The notes: generated by a model from the sequence alone, not told the origin. A stretch of 64,000 nt of DNA from Phaeobacter sp. CECT 5382 (GCF_001457775.1 NZ_CYSG01000008.1:1-64000), one strand, 5' to 3'; positions 33,890 to 42,872 are shown, numbered from the stretch's first letter. A program made the numbers and translations.

Positions 33890-34234
33890 ATGCTCAAAGG
33901 CCTCGGTGGTCTTGGCGATATGGCCAAGATGATGAAATCGGCACAGGAACTGCAGACCAAAATGGCAGAGATGCAGGAAGAGTTGCACAATGTCATGGTC
34001 ACCGGCGAAGCAGGGGCCGGCCTGGTCAAGGCAACGGCCTCGGCCAAAGGCGAGCTCAAGGGGCTCGACATTGATCCTTCGATCTTTTCCGGCGACGACA
34101 AGGAAGTTGTAGAGGACCTGATTCTGGCGGCGATCAAGGATGCCCAGGCCAAGGCTACCGAAAAGGCGCAGGAAGAGATGACCCGTCTCACCGAGAGCAT
34201 GGGCCTGCCCAAGGACATCAAACTGCCCTTCTAA
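33890..34234 (+). CDS. YbaB/EbfC family nucleoid-associated protein
   Basis: A 114-residue DNA-binding protein. It starts MLKGLGGLGDMAKMMKSAQ, has the central VMVTGEAGAGLVKATASAKG and the C-terminal EDLILAAIKDAQAKATEKAQ, followed by SMGLPKDIKLPF, which is the YbaB pattern (tweezer-like dimer). The ATG has AGGAGAG about 7 bases upstream. ybaB usually links dnaX and recR; here it stays in order but at a distance from both. Confidence 0.93.
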   Translation: MLKGLGGLGDMAKMMKSAQELQTKMAEMQEELHNVMVTGEAGAGLVKATASAKGELKGLDIDPSIFSGDDKEVVEDLILAAIKDAQAKATEKAQEEMTRLTESMGLPKDIKLPF

Positions 34235-34271
34235 ACTGGCGTTCTAAACTGCATAGACGCGCAGATCGGAT

Positions 34272-34301
34272 CAAAGGCGGCTCTTCGGGGTCGCCTTTTT
34301 C
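34272..34301 (+). terminator. ybaB terminator
   Basis: AAAGGCGGC and GTCGCCTTT form a stem with one mismatch around a CTCTTCGGG-type loop, followed by a T run. It lies 37 bases after the ybaB stop codon. Confidence 0.8.
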
Positions 34302-34373
34302 ATTTGCCCATTTCAGACACAAGGTCAGGCAAATTTCTGGCTGCAAAATACAGGATGGAAAGACTGGCTGAAA

Positions 34374-34410
34374 AATGAAAAACGCGGCCCCTGTTGCCAG
34401 GGACCGCGCT
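34374..34410 (-). terminator. Cold-shock gene terminator
   Basis: GCGGCCCCTG / CAGGGACCGC form a near-perfect stem; on the minus strand TTTTTCATTTTT follows. It lies 24 bases after the csp stop codon. Confidence 0.8.
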
Positions 34411-34434
34411 TAAAAACCTTTGAACCGAAGTGGC

Positions 34435-34641
34435 TTATGCCAGCTCGAGGTTCACAGCGGACTCACGACCGTCACGGCCGGGTTCGATGTCGAAGGTCAC
34501 TTTTTGGTTGTCGGCCAGACCGGTCAGACCGGAACGCTCAACAGCAGAAATGTGAACAAATACATCTTTGCTGCCGCCGTCGGGTGCAATGAAGCCGAAG
34601 CCTTTGGTTGAGTTAAACCATTTTACGGTGCCTGAAGCCAT
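34435..34641 (-). CDS. Cold-shock domain protein (CspA family)
   Basis: A 68-residue single cold-shock domain with RNP1 (KGFGFIAPD) and RNP2 (VFVHISAV), and the start [18 protein letters not shown]. It binds single-stranded RNA or DNA and melts mRNA structure. AGGAG lies 9 bases before the ATG. A promoter-like pair at 34769-34797 would give a ~120-base leader, as is common for csp genes whose expression is controlled through leader structure. It sits between ybaB and recR on the opposite strand. Confidence 0.95.
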   Translation of the reverse strand: MASGTVKWFNSTKGFGFIAPDGGSKDVFVHISAVERSGLTGLADNQKVTFDIEPGRDGRESAVNLELA

Positions 34642-34768
34642 ATCCGTAGTCTCCTAAAAAATTGCTGCCCGCGTTGGTGCGGCAGCCCGGCGTGGTAGGT
34701 CTGGATCGAAAGACTGAACACCGGTAACGGAAGACAGCTGGCCGAAAAAGAAAAACGTTAGCGCCCCC

Positions 34769-34797
34769 TATATGCGAGGTGACGCGCCTGTTTTCAA
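34769..34797 (-). promoter_or_regulatory. Candidate csp promoter
   Basis: On the minus strand, TTGAAA (34797-34792) is 17 bases from CATATA (34774-34769). Transcription would start near 34762, giving a leader of about 120 bases before the csp ATG. Confidence 0.5.
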
Positions 34798-35105
34798 GGG
34801 GCAATCCACAAACCCCGAAATCGGCGAACAGACGATGCACAAAAGCACCGCCCACCAAAATGGGCACCGCCATCAATGTTGTGGCCAGGCGAATAGCGCT
34901 ACCGCGCCAATGGCTATACTCAGCGCTAGGATACCAAGACAGCGTTTGCATGGCCGGGCCAGTTTGAACAAGAGGGCAGGTATAAAACAGGGCGCTGGGG
35001 AAAAGGATGGCTCTTGCCACTCCCTGCCCCCTTGGGCCTATATGCACAGGCACCGCAGATTGGCACTGCAGACTGGCGCCGCAGATTGGCGCAAAGGACC
35101 AGATC

Positions 35106-35705
35106 ATGACCGACGACAGCACCAGCGACATTGAACACCTGATTGCTCTGATGGCAAAACTGCCGGGCATGGGGCCGCGCTCTGCCCGACGGGCGGTGCT
35201 GCATCTCATCCGCAAGCGCGCACTGCTGCTGACACCACTGGCGGATTGTATGAGCGAGGTGGCAGCCACCGCACGCGAGTGCCTGAACTGCGGCAATGTC
35301 GGCACCAGCGACATCTGTGGTATCTGCACCGACGAGCGCCGCGCCAATGGCGAAATCTGTGTCGTCGAGACGGTTTCAGATCTTTGGGCGATGGAGCGGG
35401 CTGCGGTTTTCAAAGGGCGCTATCATGTGCTGGGCGGCACCCTGTCAGCGTTGGATGCAGTCGGCCCCGAGGATCTGCACATCCCGCGACTGGTTGACCG
35501 GGTCGCCAGCGAGTCCGTGCAGGAGGTAATTCTCGCCCTGAATGCCACCATCGACGGCCAGACCACCGCCCATTACATCGCCGATCAGCTCGAAAGTCAG
35601 GTCCGACTGACCTCGCTGGCGCAGGGCGTCCCGATTGGCGGCGAGCTGGACTATCTGGATGATGGCACCATCACCGCAGCCCTCAGGGCCCGCAAGCCCC
35701 TATGA
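35106..35705 (+). CDS. recR: Recombination mediator protein RecR
   Basis: A 199-residue protein with the RecR domain order: helix-hairpin-helix ([20 protein letters not shown]), zinc motif C-x2-C ... C-x2-C ([16 protein letters not shown]) and a Toprim domain ([32 protein letters not shown]). It helps RecF/RecO load RecA onto gaps. The ATG has AAAGGA about 7 bases ahead. A short GCAGATTGGC direct repeat precedes it (35056-35095). Its last 6 bases overlap the end of the convergent LysR gene. Confidence 0.95.
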   Translation: MTDDSTSDIEHLIALMAKLPGMGPRSARRAVLHLIRKRALLLTPLADCMSEVAATARECLNCGNVGTSDICGICTDERRANGEICVVETVSDLWAMERAAVFKGRYHVLGGTLSALDAVGPEDLHIPRLVDRVASESVQEVILALNATIDGQTTAHYIADQLESQVRLTSLAQGVPIGGELDYLDDGTITAALRARKPL

Positions 35706-36587
35706 CGCATCTGGCTGTTGCGGCAATGCCGATATCAGCGCCTGCACCAGATCTTGAGCCAGACCATGGGCATGGGCGCTTTTGCGCACAGCCACTCCGA
35801 TCTGGCGCTGAGGGGTCTGACCAGCCAGCCTGACAAACTTTATTCCAGTCACCCCGGCAACATGGTCTTTTGGCACCAGTGCGATACCCACACCCGCCCG
35901 TACCAAATCCAGTACCTGATGATCATGCACCGCGTCCGCCACCGGGGCAAACCGTTCGCGAACTTCCAGTTCTGCCTGATCGGCCCGTCCTGCCTGCTCA
36001 GCCATATTTCTCAGAAACAGGTCCGCATTGGGACAATAGGGCCGACCAATCAGTGGTTCCTGCGTTAGCCTCTCAGGAAAGATCTCCTCCTGCAGAGCAA
36101 AGGCGTGCTGCTGCGGAACAGCCAGCCCATAGGTTTCGCGCCTTGTTGGAAAAAAGCGGAAACGCGGCGGCAGGCATTCTTCCGAAACAAAGGCGATATC
36201 AGACTGATCAGCGGCATCGCAAAACTGCAAGGACAGATCCCACCTCGCTCGCTGCAGGGCCTGCAGAGCGGCCGCATAAGGCGCCAACAGAATATCGGGC
36301 TGACAAAAGATGCGCAGAACCTCAGGGGCCTTTTGCAGCATGCGCCCTTCGATCCGGTCCAACTGTGCCAGCACTGGTGCCAGCTGAACATACAGTTCCT
36401 GCCCCTTGCGGGTTGGTTTCAGCCCCTGGCGGCTGCGCTCGAACAAGCGCCCGTCGTAGCGCGCCTCCAGTTTCAGGATCGCCGCCGAAACAGAGGGCTG
36501 GGTGACACCAAGCGCCTCTGCGGCGCGGGTGAAGGATCCCACCTCAAAGGCGGTCAGGAAATATCGCAAGGTCTGTGCATCATACAT
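35700..36587 (-). CDS. LysR-family transcriptional regulator
   Basis: A 295-residue LysR regulator. The HTH (residues ~6-65) includes [20 protein letters not shown] and [17 protein letters not shown], followed by [15 protein letters not shown]. The effector-binding domain contains [12 protein letters not shown] and [19 protein letters not shown]. It is divergent from an NTF2-like gene and has a CCTAT-N7-ATAGG inverted repeat just upstream. The effector is unknown. Confidence 0.9.
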   Translation of the reverse strand: MYDAQTLRYFLTAFEVGSFTRAAEALGVTQPSVSAAILKLEARYDGRLFERSRQGLKPTRKGQELYVQLAPVLAQLDRIEGRMLQKAPEVLRIFCQPDILLAPYAAALQALQRARWDLSLQFCDAADQSDIAFVSEECLPPRFRFFPTRRETYGLAVPQQHAFALQEEIFPERLTQEPLIGRPYCPNADLFLRNMAEQAGRADQAELEVRERFAPVADAVHDHQVLDLVRAGVGIALVPKDHVAGVTGIKFVRLAGQTPQRQIGVAVRKSAHAHGLAQDLVQALISALPQQPDAS

Positions 36588-36595
36588 AAGCAGTA

Positions 36596-36612
36596 CCTAT
36601 GCATGATATAGG
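36596..36612. promoter_or_regulatory. LysR-type operator (CCTAT-N7-ATAGG)
   Basis: A perfect 5-bp inverted repeat with 7-base spacing, containing a T-N11-A core, 9 bases upstream of the LysR start. It is a candidate binding site controlling both divergent genes. Confidence 0.5.
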
Positions 36613-36683
36613 CAGCATAGGAATATTAAATATCAAAACAACAGCGCATTCTGGCCGCACATCACATCGCAGAAAGGTCAAAG

Positions 36684-37109
36684 ATGTTTGATTCCGTGCC
36701 CGAAACCACCCAAATCGCCATCAGGCGTGTGCTGGAGAAATTCATCGCAGGCGACGCCAGCCTGTTTGATGACATCTCACCCGAAATAAACTTCCGCATC
36801 GAACACTACAGAGACGAGACTGACGTTTCCTGGCAGGCGGCGACCTCTCTCAACGCCCTGGTCGAGGTCATTTCCCGTCTTGGGGTCGAGGTCTTTCCCA
36901 AAGGGACCGCAGCGATTGGGATCGACAGTCTTGCGCTGGGAAACAACTGGCACCTCACCCGGTTTGAACAGCAGTTCTTTTACGCCGTGCGCCAGAACAT
37001 GTGCCAAAGCGTGACCTTTATCCTGTCGCATGAAGAAGACGCAAAGCTCGACTTTTTCCGCGAGATTGTCACGACCGTGGACGATGTCGTGGAGGATCCG
37101 GCCCAATAG
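36684..37109 (+). CDS. NTF2-like/SnoaL-like small protein
   Basis: A 141-residue protein with an NTF2-like layout: an N-terminal helix (AIRRVLEKFIAGDASLFDDI), a FRIEHYRDE strand, a helix LNALVEVISRLG, and then beta strands including LGNNWHLTRFEQQFFYAV. Such folds serve as small enzymes or binding modules; no catalytic set is evident. AAAGGTC lies close upstream of the ATG. It is divergent from a LysR gene, which likely controls it. Confidence 0.65.
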   Translation: MFDSVPETTQIAIRRVLEKFIAGDASLFDDISPEINFRIEHYRDETDVSWQAATSLNALVEVISRLGVEVFPKGTAAIGIDSLALGNNWHLTRFEQQFFYAVRQNMCQSVTFILSHEEDAKLDFFREIVTTVDDVVEDPAQ

Positions 37110-37141
37110 TCGCCCTTTTCAGGAGGCCCTGTGCAGAAACG

Positions 37142-37175
37142 AAAAGCCCCGGCGCTGACGCGCCGGGGCTTTGTT
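37142..37175. terminator. Bidirectional terminator
   Basis: AGCCCCGGCGC-TGA-CGCGCCGGGGCT is flanked by A and T runs on either side. It ends both the NTF2-like gene (+) and trcR (-). Confidence 0.88.
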
Positions 37176-37203
37176 CAAATCACTGTCTCAAAAAACTGCG
37201 AGA

Positions 37204-37974
37204 TCAGAAACGGGGATCATCACCGTTGTCTTCATCCTCATCGTCCTCTGTCGCGTCGGGAAGGTTGAAGAAGCTGTCAGCATCGACAACCGGCTCATGG
37301 GCTGGGCGTTCGTCGTGGCCACCACCCAGGGTAAAGCTCTCCAGACCTTCGATCGCCGAGGGAATCTTGGGCTCACTATCCATGCCCAGAGACTGCTCGG
37401 TCGAGACCAGTTTACGGCGCTCATCATCGCTCATGACACCGCCTTCGGCGGCTTTTTTGGCGGCAGCCTTCTGAACAATCGAATCAAGCTCGGACTGTTT
37501 ACACAGGCCCAGTGCAACCGGATCGATCGGCTGCATGTTCGAGATGTTCCAGTGGGTGCGCTCGCGGATCGACTGGATGGTTGGCTTTGTGGTGCCGACC
37601 AGTTTGGCGATCTGACCATCCGACAATTCAGGGTGGAATTTCACCAGCCAGAGGATCGAGTTGGGGCGATCCTGTCGTTTGGACAGCGGCGTGTAACGCG
37701 GGCCACGGCGCTTTTCCTCACCTGCGGCGGCTGCGTTGAACTTCAACTTCAGCTTGTACAGCGGGCTGGCTTCGGCCTGATCGATCTCTTCCTGGGTCAG
37801 CTGATTGTTGGCAACCGGGTCAAAGCCTTTGACACCGGTGGCCACATCGCCATCCGCAATGCCCTGAATTTCCAGCTCGTGCATGCCGACGAAATCCGCG
37901 ATCTGCTTGAAGCTGATCGTTGTATTGTCCACCAGCCACACGGCGGTCGCTTTGGCCATCAATGGTTTTGCCAT
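37204..37974 (-). CDS. trcR: Cell-cycle transcriptional regulator TrcR (DUF1013)
   Basis: A 256-residue protein with the DUF1013/TrcR pattern: MAKPLMAKATAVWLVDNTT at the start, an HTH-like SFKQIADFVGMHELEIQGIA, a second one at PELSDGQIAKLVGTTKPTIQ followed by SIRERTHWN, and an acidic tail (DATEDDEDEDNGDDPRF). The family is conserved across alphaproteobacteria and regulates cell-cycle genes. The ATG at 37974 has AGGAG 9 bases upstream, and the longer frame to 38169 is discarded. Divergent from RNase T2. Confidence 0.9.
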   Translation of the reverse strand: MAKPLMAKATAVWLVDNTTISFKQIADFVGMHELEIQGIADGDVATGVKGFDPVANNQLTQEEIDQAEASPLYKLKLKFNAAAAGEEKRRGPRYTPLSKRQDRPNSILWLVKFHPELSDGQIAKLVGTTKPTIQSIRERTHWNISNMQPIDPVALGLCKQSELDSIVQKAAAKKAAEGGVMSDDERRKLVSTEQSLGMDSEPKIPSAIEGLESFTLGGGHDERPAHEPVVDADSFFNLPDATEDDEDEDNGDDPRF

Positions 37975-38119
37975 GTGTTCATCTCCTAAACTGCGTCCGG
38001 CCCCGAAATACAACTTTCCCGTCGCCTGAATTAGGCTGCCCCGGTGATTTGGGGTCGGTTTCCATTGTCGGGGAACTTCAGTCCTATATAGTCGCGCTGT
38101 TTTCATAAGGAAAGAGGCG

Positions 38120-38767
38120 ATGCGCAGGTTCTTGTTCGCAGCTATTTTGGCTTTTGTCGGATTTTCCACCTCTGCCCTCTGGGCGGATGGCGAGAAAGCC
38201 GGGGAGTTTGACTATTACGTTCTGGCGCTCAGCTGGTCGCCCAACTGGTGCGAGATCGAAGGCGATGCCAAAGGGTCGGATCAATGCCATCCACGCCATG
38301 ACCACGGCTGGACGCTGCATGGGCTTTGGCCACAGTTCCATCGTGGCTGGCCCAGCTATTGCAACACCCCCGAGGCCCCACCCCGGCGCAGTGAAACCGC
38401 TGAAATGGCTGATATCATGGGATCTCCTGGTCTCGCGTGGCATCAATGGAAGAAACACGGCACCTGTACCGGCCTGAGTGCAGCGCGCTATCTTGATCTG
38501 TCCCGCAGCACCTATGAAAGCGTCAACCGACCAAAGATCTTTCGCAAGTTGCAGCGCCCTGTGACCTTGCCCGCCACATTGGTGGAACAGGCGTTTTTGC
38601 AAGCCAACCCGAATTTTGAAAAAGACAGCGTGACGGTGATCTGCCGTGATCATCATATCCAGGAGGTGCGTCTGTGCCTGTCCAAAGACATGCAGCCCGT
38701 GCCCTGCGGGCGGGACGTGATCAGGGACTGCACCCTCAAAGATGCCCATTTCACGCCAGTGAGGTGA
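38120..38767 (+). CDS. Ribonuclease T2 family protein (secreted)
   Basis: A 215-residue protein with a Sec signal peptide (residues 1-~22, FLFAAILAFVGFSTSALWA) and both RNase T2 active-site blocks: CAS I WTLHGLWPQF and CAS II WHQWKKHGTC, which supply the catalytic histidines. It cleaves single-stranded RNA in the periplasm or outside the cell, probably to scavenge nucleotides. Several cysteines (for example NWCEIEG, DQCHPRH, YCNTP, HGTCTG, LCLSK) could form the disulphides seen in the family. AAGGAAAGAGG lies upstream of the ATG. Confidence 0.94.
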   Translation: MRRFLFAAILAFVGFSTSALWADGEKAGEFDYYVLALSWSPNWCEIEGDAKGSDQCHPRHDHGWTLHGLWPQFHRGWPSYCNTPEAPPRRSETAEMADIMGSPGLAWHQWKKHGTCTGLSAARYLDLSRSTYESVNRPKIFRKLQRPVTLPATLVEQAFLQANPNFEKDSVTVICRDHHIQEVRLCLSKDMQPVPCGRDVIRDCTLKDAHFTPVR

Positions 38768-38812
38768 AGAATCAATCGTCAGTTAGGCGCGCAGCCCTCT
38801 GGCAGCCCTGAT

Positions 38813-38854
38813 CTGTGGCGCGGCCCTTTCACAAGGACGCGCCACAGTCTTTTA
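38813..38854 (+). terminator. RNase T2 gene terminator
   Basis: CTGTGGCGCG / CGCGCCACAG form a 10-bp perfect stem, followed by TCTTTTAT. It is convergent with the quinone oxidoreductase gene. Confidence 0.8.
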
Positions 38855-38882
38855 TAAAATCGCTTGCGCGACCTGCCTAGCC

Positions 38883-39872
38883 TCAGTCGCCTGCAACACG
38901 CAGAACGATCTTGCCGATATGGCCCGAGCTTTCCATCCGGGCGTGCGCCGCAGCGGCCTCTTCCAGCGCGAATTCGCTGTCCATCACCGGCGCAAGCTTG
39001 CCTGCCTCAATCAGCGGCCAGACCACCTCAAACAGATCCTGCGCGATGCGCGCCTTGGCCAGATCGCTTTGCGGGCGCAGGGTTGATCCTGTCACCGTCA
39101 GGCGGCGCGCCATGATCTGAGCAAAGTTGAGCTCGGACTTTGGGCCCGACAGAAAAGCGATGTGAACCATCCGCCCATCATCCGCGAGAGTCTTGATATT
39201 GCGCGGAATATAGTCACCCCCCACCATGTCGAGGATCAGATCTGCACCGCCTTCGGCGCGTAGCACCTCGACAAAATCCTCGGTCCGGTAGTTGATCGCG
39301 CGTTCAGCGCCGAGATCGAGACAGGCCTGGCATTTCTCATCCGAGCCGGCAGTTGTAAAAACCCGCGCGCCCAGCGCTGATGCCAGCTGGATTGCTGTTG
39401 TGCCAATCCCGGACGAGCCACCATGCACCAAGAACCGTTCACCAGCCTGAAGCCCGCCACGGGTGAAAACATTGGACCAGACGGTAAAGCAGGTTTCCGG
39501 CAGGCAAGCCGCCTGTTTCAGGCTCATCCCATCGGGGATCGGCAGGCAATGGGTCGCAGGCGTTGCGACGAATTCGGCATAGCCGCCGCCCGGCAGCAAG
39601 GCACAGACGCGATCGCCGAGCTCAAGCCCCACGACACCAGCGCCGACGGCAACAACCTCTCCCGAAGCCTCCAGCCCGGGCAGATCACTGGCACCGGGGG
39701 GCGGATTATAGGCCCCGGCCCGCTGCAATGCATCGGGTCGGTTGACCCCGGCATAGGCCACCTTGAGCACCACCTGCCCATGGGACGCTTGTGGCACCGG
39801 GCGCTGTGTCAGGGTCAGAACCTCGGGACCACCGGGTTTGGAGATTTCAATAGCACGCATCATATCGCTCAT
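38883..39872 (-). CDS. NAD(P)H-quinone oxidoreductase (zinc-independent MDR, PIG3-like)
   Basis: A 329-residue medium-chain reductase. Seen are MRAIEISKPGGPEVLTL, the substrate domain YAGVNRPDALQRAG-YNPPPGASD, PGLEASGEVVAVG, and the Rossmann segment VHGGSSGIGTTAIQLASALG with AGSDEK. No structural zinc cysteines are present, as expected of quinone oxidoreductases. NADPH-dependent reduction of quinones or other electrophiles is likely. The ATG at 39872 has AAGGA 8 bases ahead; an in-frame ATG pair lies four to five codons further on. Confidence 0.9.
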   Translation of the reverse strand: MSDMMRAIEISKPGGPEVLTLTQRPVPQASHGQVVLKVAYAGVNRPDALQRAGAYNPPPGASDLPGLEASGEVVAVGAGVVGLELGDRVCALLPGGGYAEFVATPATHCLPIPDGMSLKQAACLPETCFTVWSNVFTRGGLQAGERFLVHGGSSGIGTTAIQLASALGARVFTTAGSDEKCQACLDLGAERAINYRTEDFVEVLRAEGGADLILDMVGGDYIPRNIKTLADDGRMVHIAFLSGPKSELNFAQIMARRLTVTGSTLRPQSDLAKARIAQDLFEVVWPLIEAGKLAPVMDSEFALEEAAAAHARMESSGHIGKIVLRVAGD

Positions 39873-40026
39873 GCAGGAGATCCTTCTCTAGCTGATCAGA
39901 TTTATCTGTCAGCGCTGAACATAATTGTTTGGGCGCAACTTTGATCTGTCTTGCCACTAAAGCCCAGCAGGAATTGAGCGGTCAGACGCGAGGTGCGTTG
40001 CTATGCCGTGCCGTCAGATCCAGATA

Positions 40027-40737
40027 TCAACCGTTGCGGTGTCGCCCCGGCAGATCATCACGTTCTGCGGGGCGCTTGATCTGGCTTGATAGCCATTCCG
40101 GACCTGCCAGCAGTGGTTTCAGCAAAGGATTCTTGCGCAGGCCTGCCTTTACCTTTTCGAACTGCATCACATTGTCGATGCGTCGGTCCAGGAACTCCCA
40201 GGTGGCCTGATGACCCGGGCTGTCATCCCCCAGCCAGTACAAGACGGTCGAAGAATAGACTCCCGACAAAGTGGCGCGCTTGCTGTACCAGTTCAGATCG
40301 TCTGATGTGTCACCCAGCGCCGTCCAGATGGCGTCACAGGTGCCCCAGATCGCCTTGACCCCTTCGGCTGCATGTTGTGGCATGGCAAAAAGGGTCACGC
40401 CGCGGCGCACCGCCTCCTTGTCCTCGGAAGCCTCGAGCCGGAACCGGACCATGGCGGCGATCTTGTCGCGAAACCGCAGGCCAGAGAGGTCTTCATCGGC
40501 CAGGCGCGCCAGCATCATCTGATCACCCCGCCGGTGATAGGCCAGCGCCAGGTCGGTGGCGCCACGCGGACACAGAGCCCGCGCCAGTGTCGGTTCCAAT
40601 CCGCTTTCGCTGACGGCGGCCTCAAAGGTCGCCTCTGACCAACCATCAAAGACTACATGCATCAAAGCTGCATCCAGCAGCAGATCGACCGGATCGACCG
40701 CTGCCGTCTGCTGTGCCTGCTGGTCCTGACTGTTCAT
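40027..40737 (-). CDS. COQ9 family protein (ubiquinone biosynthesis accessory factor)
   Basis: A 236-residue TetR-fold-like protein. The pattern VDLLLDAALMHVVFDGWSEA, CPRGATDLALAYHRRGD, LRFRDKIAAMVRFRLE and TSDDLNWYSKRATLSGVYSS plus TVLYW is that of COQ9, a lipid-binding protein that presents intermediates to COQ7-type hydroxylases. The ATG at 40737 has GGGAG upstream; the frame to 40869 is discarded. Divergent from rpsU. Confidence 0.9.
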   Translation of the reverse strand: MNSQDQQAQQTAAVDPVDLLLDAALMHVVFDGWSEATFEAAVSESGLEPTLARALCPRGATDLALAYHRRGDQMMLARLADEDLSGLRFRDKIAAMVRFRLEASEDKEAVRRGVTLFAMPQHAAEGVKAIWGTCDAIWTALGDTSDDLNWYSKRATLSGVYSSTVLYWLGDDSPGHQATWEFLDRRIDNVMQFEKVKAGLRKNPLLKPLLAGPEWLSSQIKRPAERDDLPGRHRNG

Positions 40738-40897
40738 CTGCTGTCTCCCGGTAAGAATATGAAACGGCTGCGCCATCATTGCCAATATGGGCCTATGCCC
40801 CCAGATATCACAGTACTGGACAAGGTCGAGAGCCTTTGCTATATGGCGGCTTCCTGCAAATCCTTGCAACTCTATCTAGAAAGGTGGTGAAAACCAC

Positions 40898-41104
40898 ATG
40901 CAGGTTAGTGTTCGTGACAACAATGTCGATCAGGCGCTCCGCGCTCTGAAGAAAAAGCTGCAGCGTGAAGGCGTCTTCCGCGAAATGAAGCTCAAGCAAC
41001 ATTTCGAGAAACCGTCCGAGAAAAAAGCGCGCGAGAAAGCTGAAGCGATTCGTCGTGCCCGTAAACTGGCGCGTAAAAAAGCACAGCGCGAAGGTATGCT
41101 CTAA
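40898..41104 (+). CDS. rpsU: 30S ribosomal protein S21
   Basis: A 68-residue, strongly basic protein. It starts [20 protein letters not shown], continues [20 protein letters not shown] and ends in an Arg/Lys/Ala-rich tail ([17 protein letters not shown]), matching S21, which helps 30S subunits bind initiation sites. AAAGGTGG lies upstream of the ATG. A terminator follows about 50 bases downstream. Confidence 0.96.
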   Translation: MQVSVRDNNVDQALRALKKKLQREGVFREMKLKQHFEKPSEKKAREKAEAIRRARKLARKKAQREGML

Positions 41105-41155
41105 GCTCCTTTGTTCCGCCTTTTTGGCTTCCAGTCTTTATCTGGACACAAGTTG

Positions 41156-41191
41156 ATGACCCCCGCGCCATGGCTCGGGGGTTTGTCATTT
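41156..41191 (+). terminator. rpsU terminator
   Basis: ATGACCCCCG and CGGGGGTTTGTCAT form a long stem with a GCCATGGCT-type loop, followed by TTTTT on the plus strand. Confidence 0.8.
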
Positions 41192-41402
41192 TTCAGGCTC
41201 CGTTTTCGTCCTGGGCCTCGTGTTTGCGGCCTCGTTTTTGCGCCACATTCCTGCTCTGACTTGCAGCTCCGCTCCCCTGCCATACTCCTGTCATCACTTC
41301 AAAGTCCGCCTTACGACCCTGGGCGCAGGAAGAATTCCGCCGTCAAAAACCCGGCTCATAGGCGAAAAATCACCGAAGACTAAACTTTAACGTGCATTCC
41401 TC

Positions 41403-41596
41403 CACCGGACTCGTCTAGGTTGATCCTATTGGGCGATACCTCAGGGTTTCCCCGCCCATGTTCCTGCAGCCGGACCTGGAACACCCGGCTCTTCCCCGGG
41501 GTGGCATAGCGTCCCCCCCAAGTTGTCGTGACGCGCGCCTTAACCCCCTGCGCTCAAGGCTACTGCCACCTCGGGGCCTTATTTTTCGTCCGCTGG
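41403..41596 (+). ncRNA. Putative structured non-coding RNA
   Basis: This part of the 590-bp rpsU-P450 gap shows dense helical potential. An outer stem CCACCGGAC (41403-41411) pairs with GTCCGCTGG (41588-41596), with one mismatch. GGGCG/CGCCC pairs at 41431-41457, and AGCCGG/CCGGCT at 41468-41490. A 12-bp helix CCCCGGGGTGGC (41494-41505) / GCCACCTCGGGG (41565-41576) encloses two hairpins (GCGTC/GACGC, GCCTT/AAGGC) as a three-way junction, and CCTTATTTTT follows. No coding pattern is visible. Size and end-to-end pairing could suit 6S RNA, but I could not match its consensus, so the class is unknown. Confidence 0.35.
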
Positions 41597-41693
41597 CTTC
41601 CCTGTGATCCACTCCCCTTGCCATTCACCTCCCGTCACTCCGACTTCAGATCCCGGGTTCCACATCCGATCAGGACTGCGGTCAGGAAAACGA

Positions 41694-42872
41694 CTAGGCC
41701 TGCCATGCAACGGGCACCGAAAGTGGCCCGCGAAATGCCCAGCCCCCCAACTGAACTGGCCCAGTCAGGCGTAGATCAGAGACCCGGTCAAACAGCAGTG
41801 GCAAGGCCACCTCAGCGATCAGCGCTTTGGATATCCAGGCCCCGGCGCAGAAATGCGGACCAGCCCCAAAAGAAATCGCGGCGCGATTGTCCTGCTGCAG
41901 ATCAAACTGGTCAGGATGCGCAAAAACACGTTCATCCCGATTGCCGGACCCGAACATCAAAAACACCCTGTCTCCGGGATGCAAAGCCACTCCATGCAGC
42001 TCATGGGGCTGCGCCACCTGGCGCGGTGACATACCAATCGGTGACATCCAGCGGGCAAATTCCTCAAAGGCCTGCAACCAGCTGGCGTGCCCAGACTGAA
42101 CCAGAGCAAGCTGCTCCGGGTGGCCCAAAAGCGCCCAAGCGGTTCCGGCAATCGCATCCCGCGGCTCGTTCTGCCCACCAGAAATCGCCAGTTTTACATT
42201 CGCCCGCAATTGCGTCTGCGACAGCCCGGCGCGATGCTGTACGGCAATCAGCGAAACATCCTCTGGATCCAACGGTTCAGCCAGTTTCCGGGTGATAAAC
42301 GCATCGATCATCGCGGTGCTGACGTTGCATCTGCGCTCCACCTCCGGGTCGCCTGCGTAGTTTGCACAGCCGTCGATCATATCTTGGCTGGCCCGGTCCA
42401 TCTCCACCGCCGTCATATCGCTGAGCCCGGTCACCAGTTTCAGCGCCTCGGCGGAAACCGGCATGGCGTAGTCTCGCACCAGGTCGCAATGCCCACGGGG
42501 AGCCAATTCTGAAAGGATCTCATTCGTTGCCGCGCGAAACTGCGCCAGCCAGCGGTTTTTGACCGTCTTTGGCGACACGGTGGGAAAAATCACCCGGCGC
42601 TCTGCCATATGCGCGTCTCCATCTTTGCGCATCATGTTTTCGCCCATCAGACGGGTCATCAACCCCTCCGGCTGCGCCGAAGAAAACACCTCAATTCGTT
42701 TTTCCTCACGAAAGATATCGTCTCGTCTGGTGATCAGATAGGCCTGCAATTGCGGGACATAGACAACTGGCGCCAGGGCGCGCATTGCTGCAAGGTCCGG
42801 ATAGGGGTCGCGCCAGAACCGTTCAAGATCAATATCATAAGCTGTACCAGATGGGGCTGTTCCGGATGGCAT
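41694..42872 (-). CDS. Cytochrome P450
   Basis: A 392-residue soluble bacterial P450. The haem-binding loop FGAGPHFCAG places the thiolate ligand at C342; the K-helix pair is E-x2-R (EEFARW); the substrate side has the usual SRS blocks. The I helix reads ISGGQNEPRDAIAG in place of the canonical A-G-x-D/E-T, so the acid-alcohol proton relay is replaced by N-E-P-R. Some P450s with known unusual oxygen activation have such changes. No ferredoxin or reductase gene lies nearby. GGAGATC precedes the ATG. It is divergent from a MarR regulator with a palindrome between them. Confidence 0.9.
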   Translation of the reverse strand: MPSGTAPSGTAYDIDLERFWRDPYPDLAAMRALAPVVYVPQLQAYLITRRDDIFREEKRIEVFSSAQPEGLMTRLMGENMMRKDGDAHMAERRVIFPTVSPKTVKNRWLAQFRAATNEILSELAPRGHCDLVRDYAMPVSAEALKLVTGLSDMTAVEMDRASQDMIDGCANYAGDPEVERRCNVSTAMIDAFITRKLAEPLDPEDVSLIAVQHRAGLSQTQLRANVKLAISGGQNEPRDAIAGTAWALLGHPEQLALVQSGHASWLQAFEEFARWMSPIGMSPRQVAQPHELHGVALHPGDRVFLMFGSGNRDERVFAHPDQFDLQQDNRAAISFGAGPHFCAGAWISKALIAEVALPLLFDRVSDLRLTGPVQLGGWAFRGPLSVPVAWQA

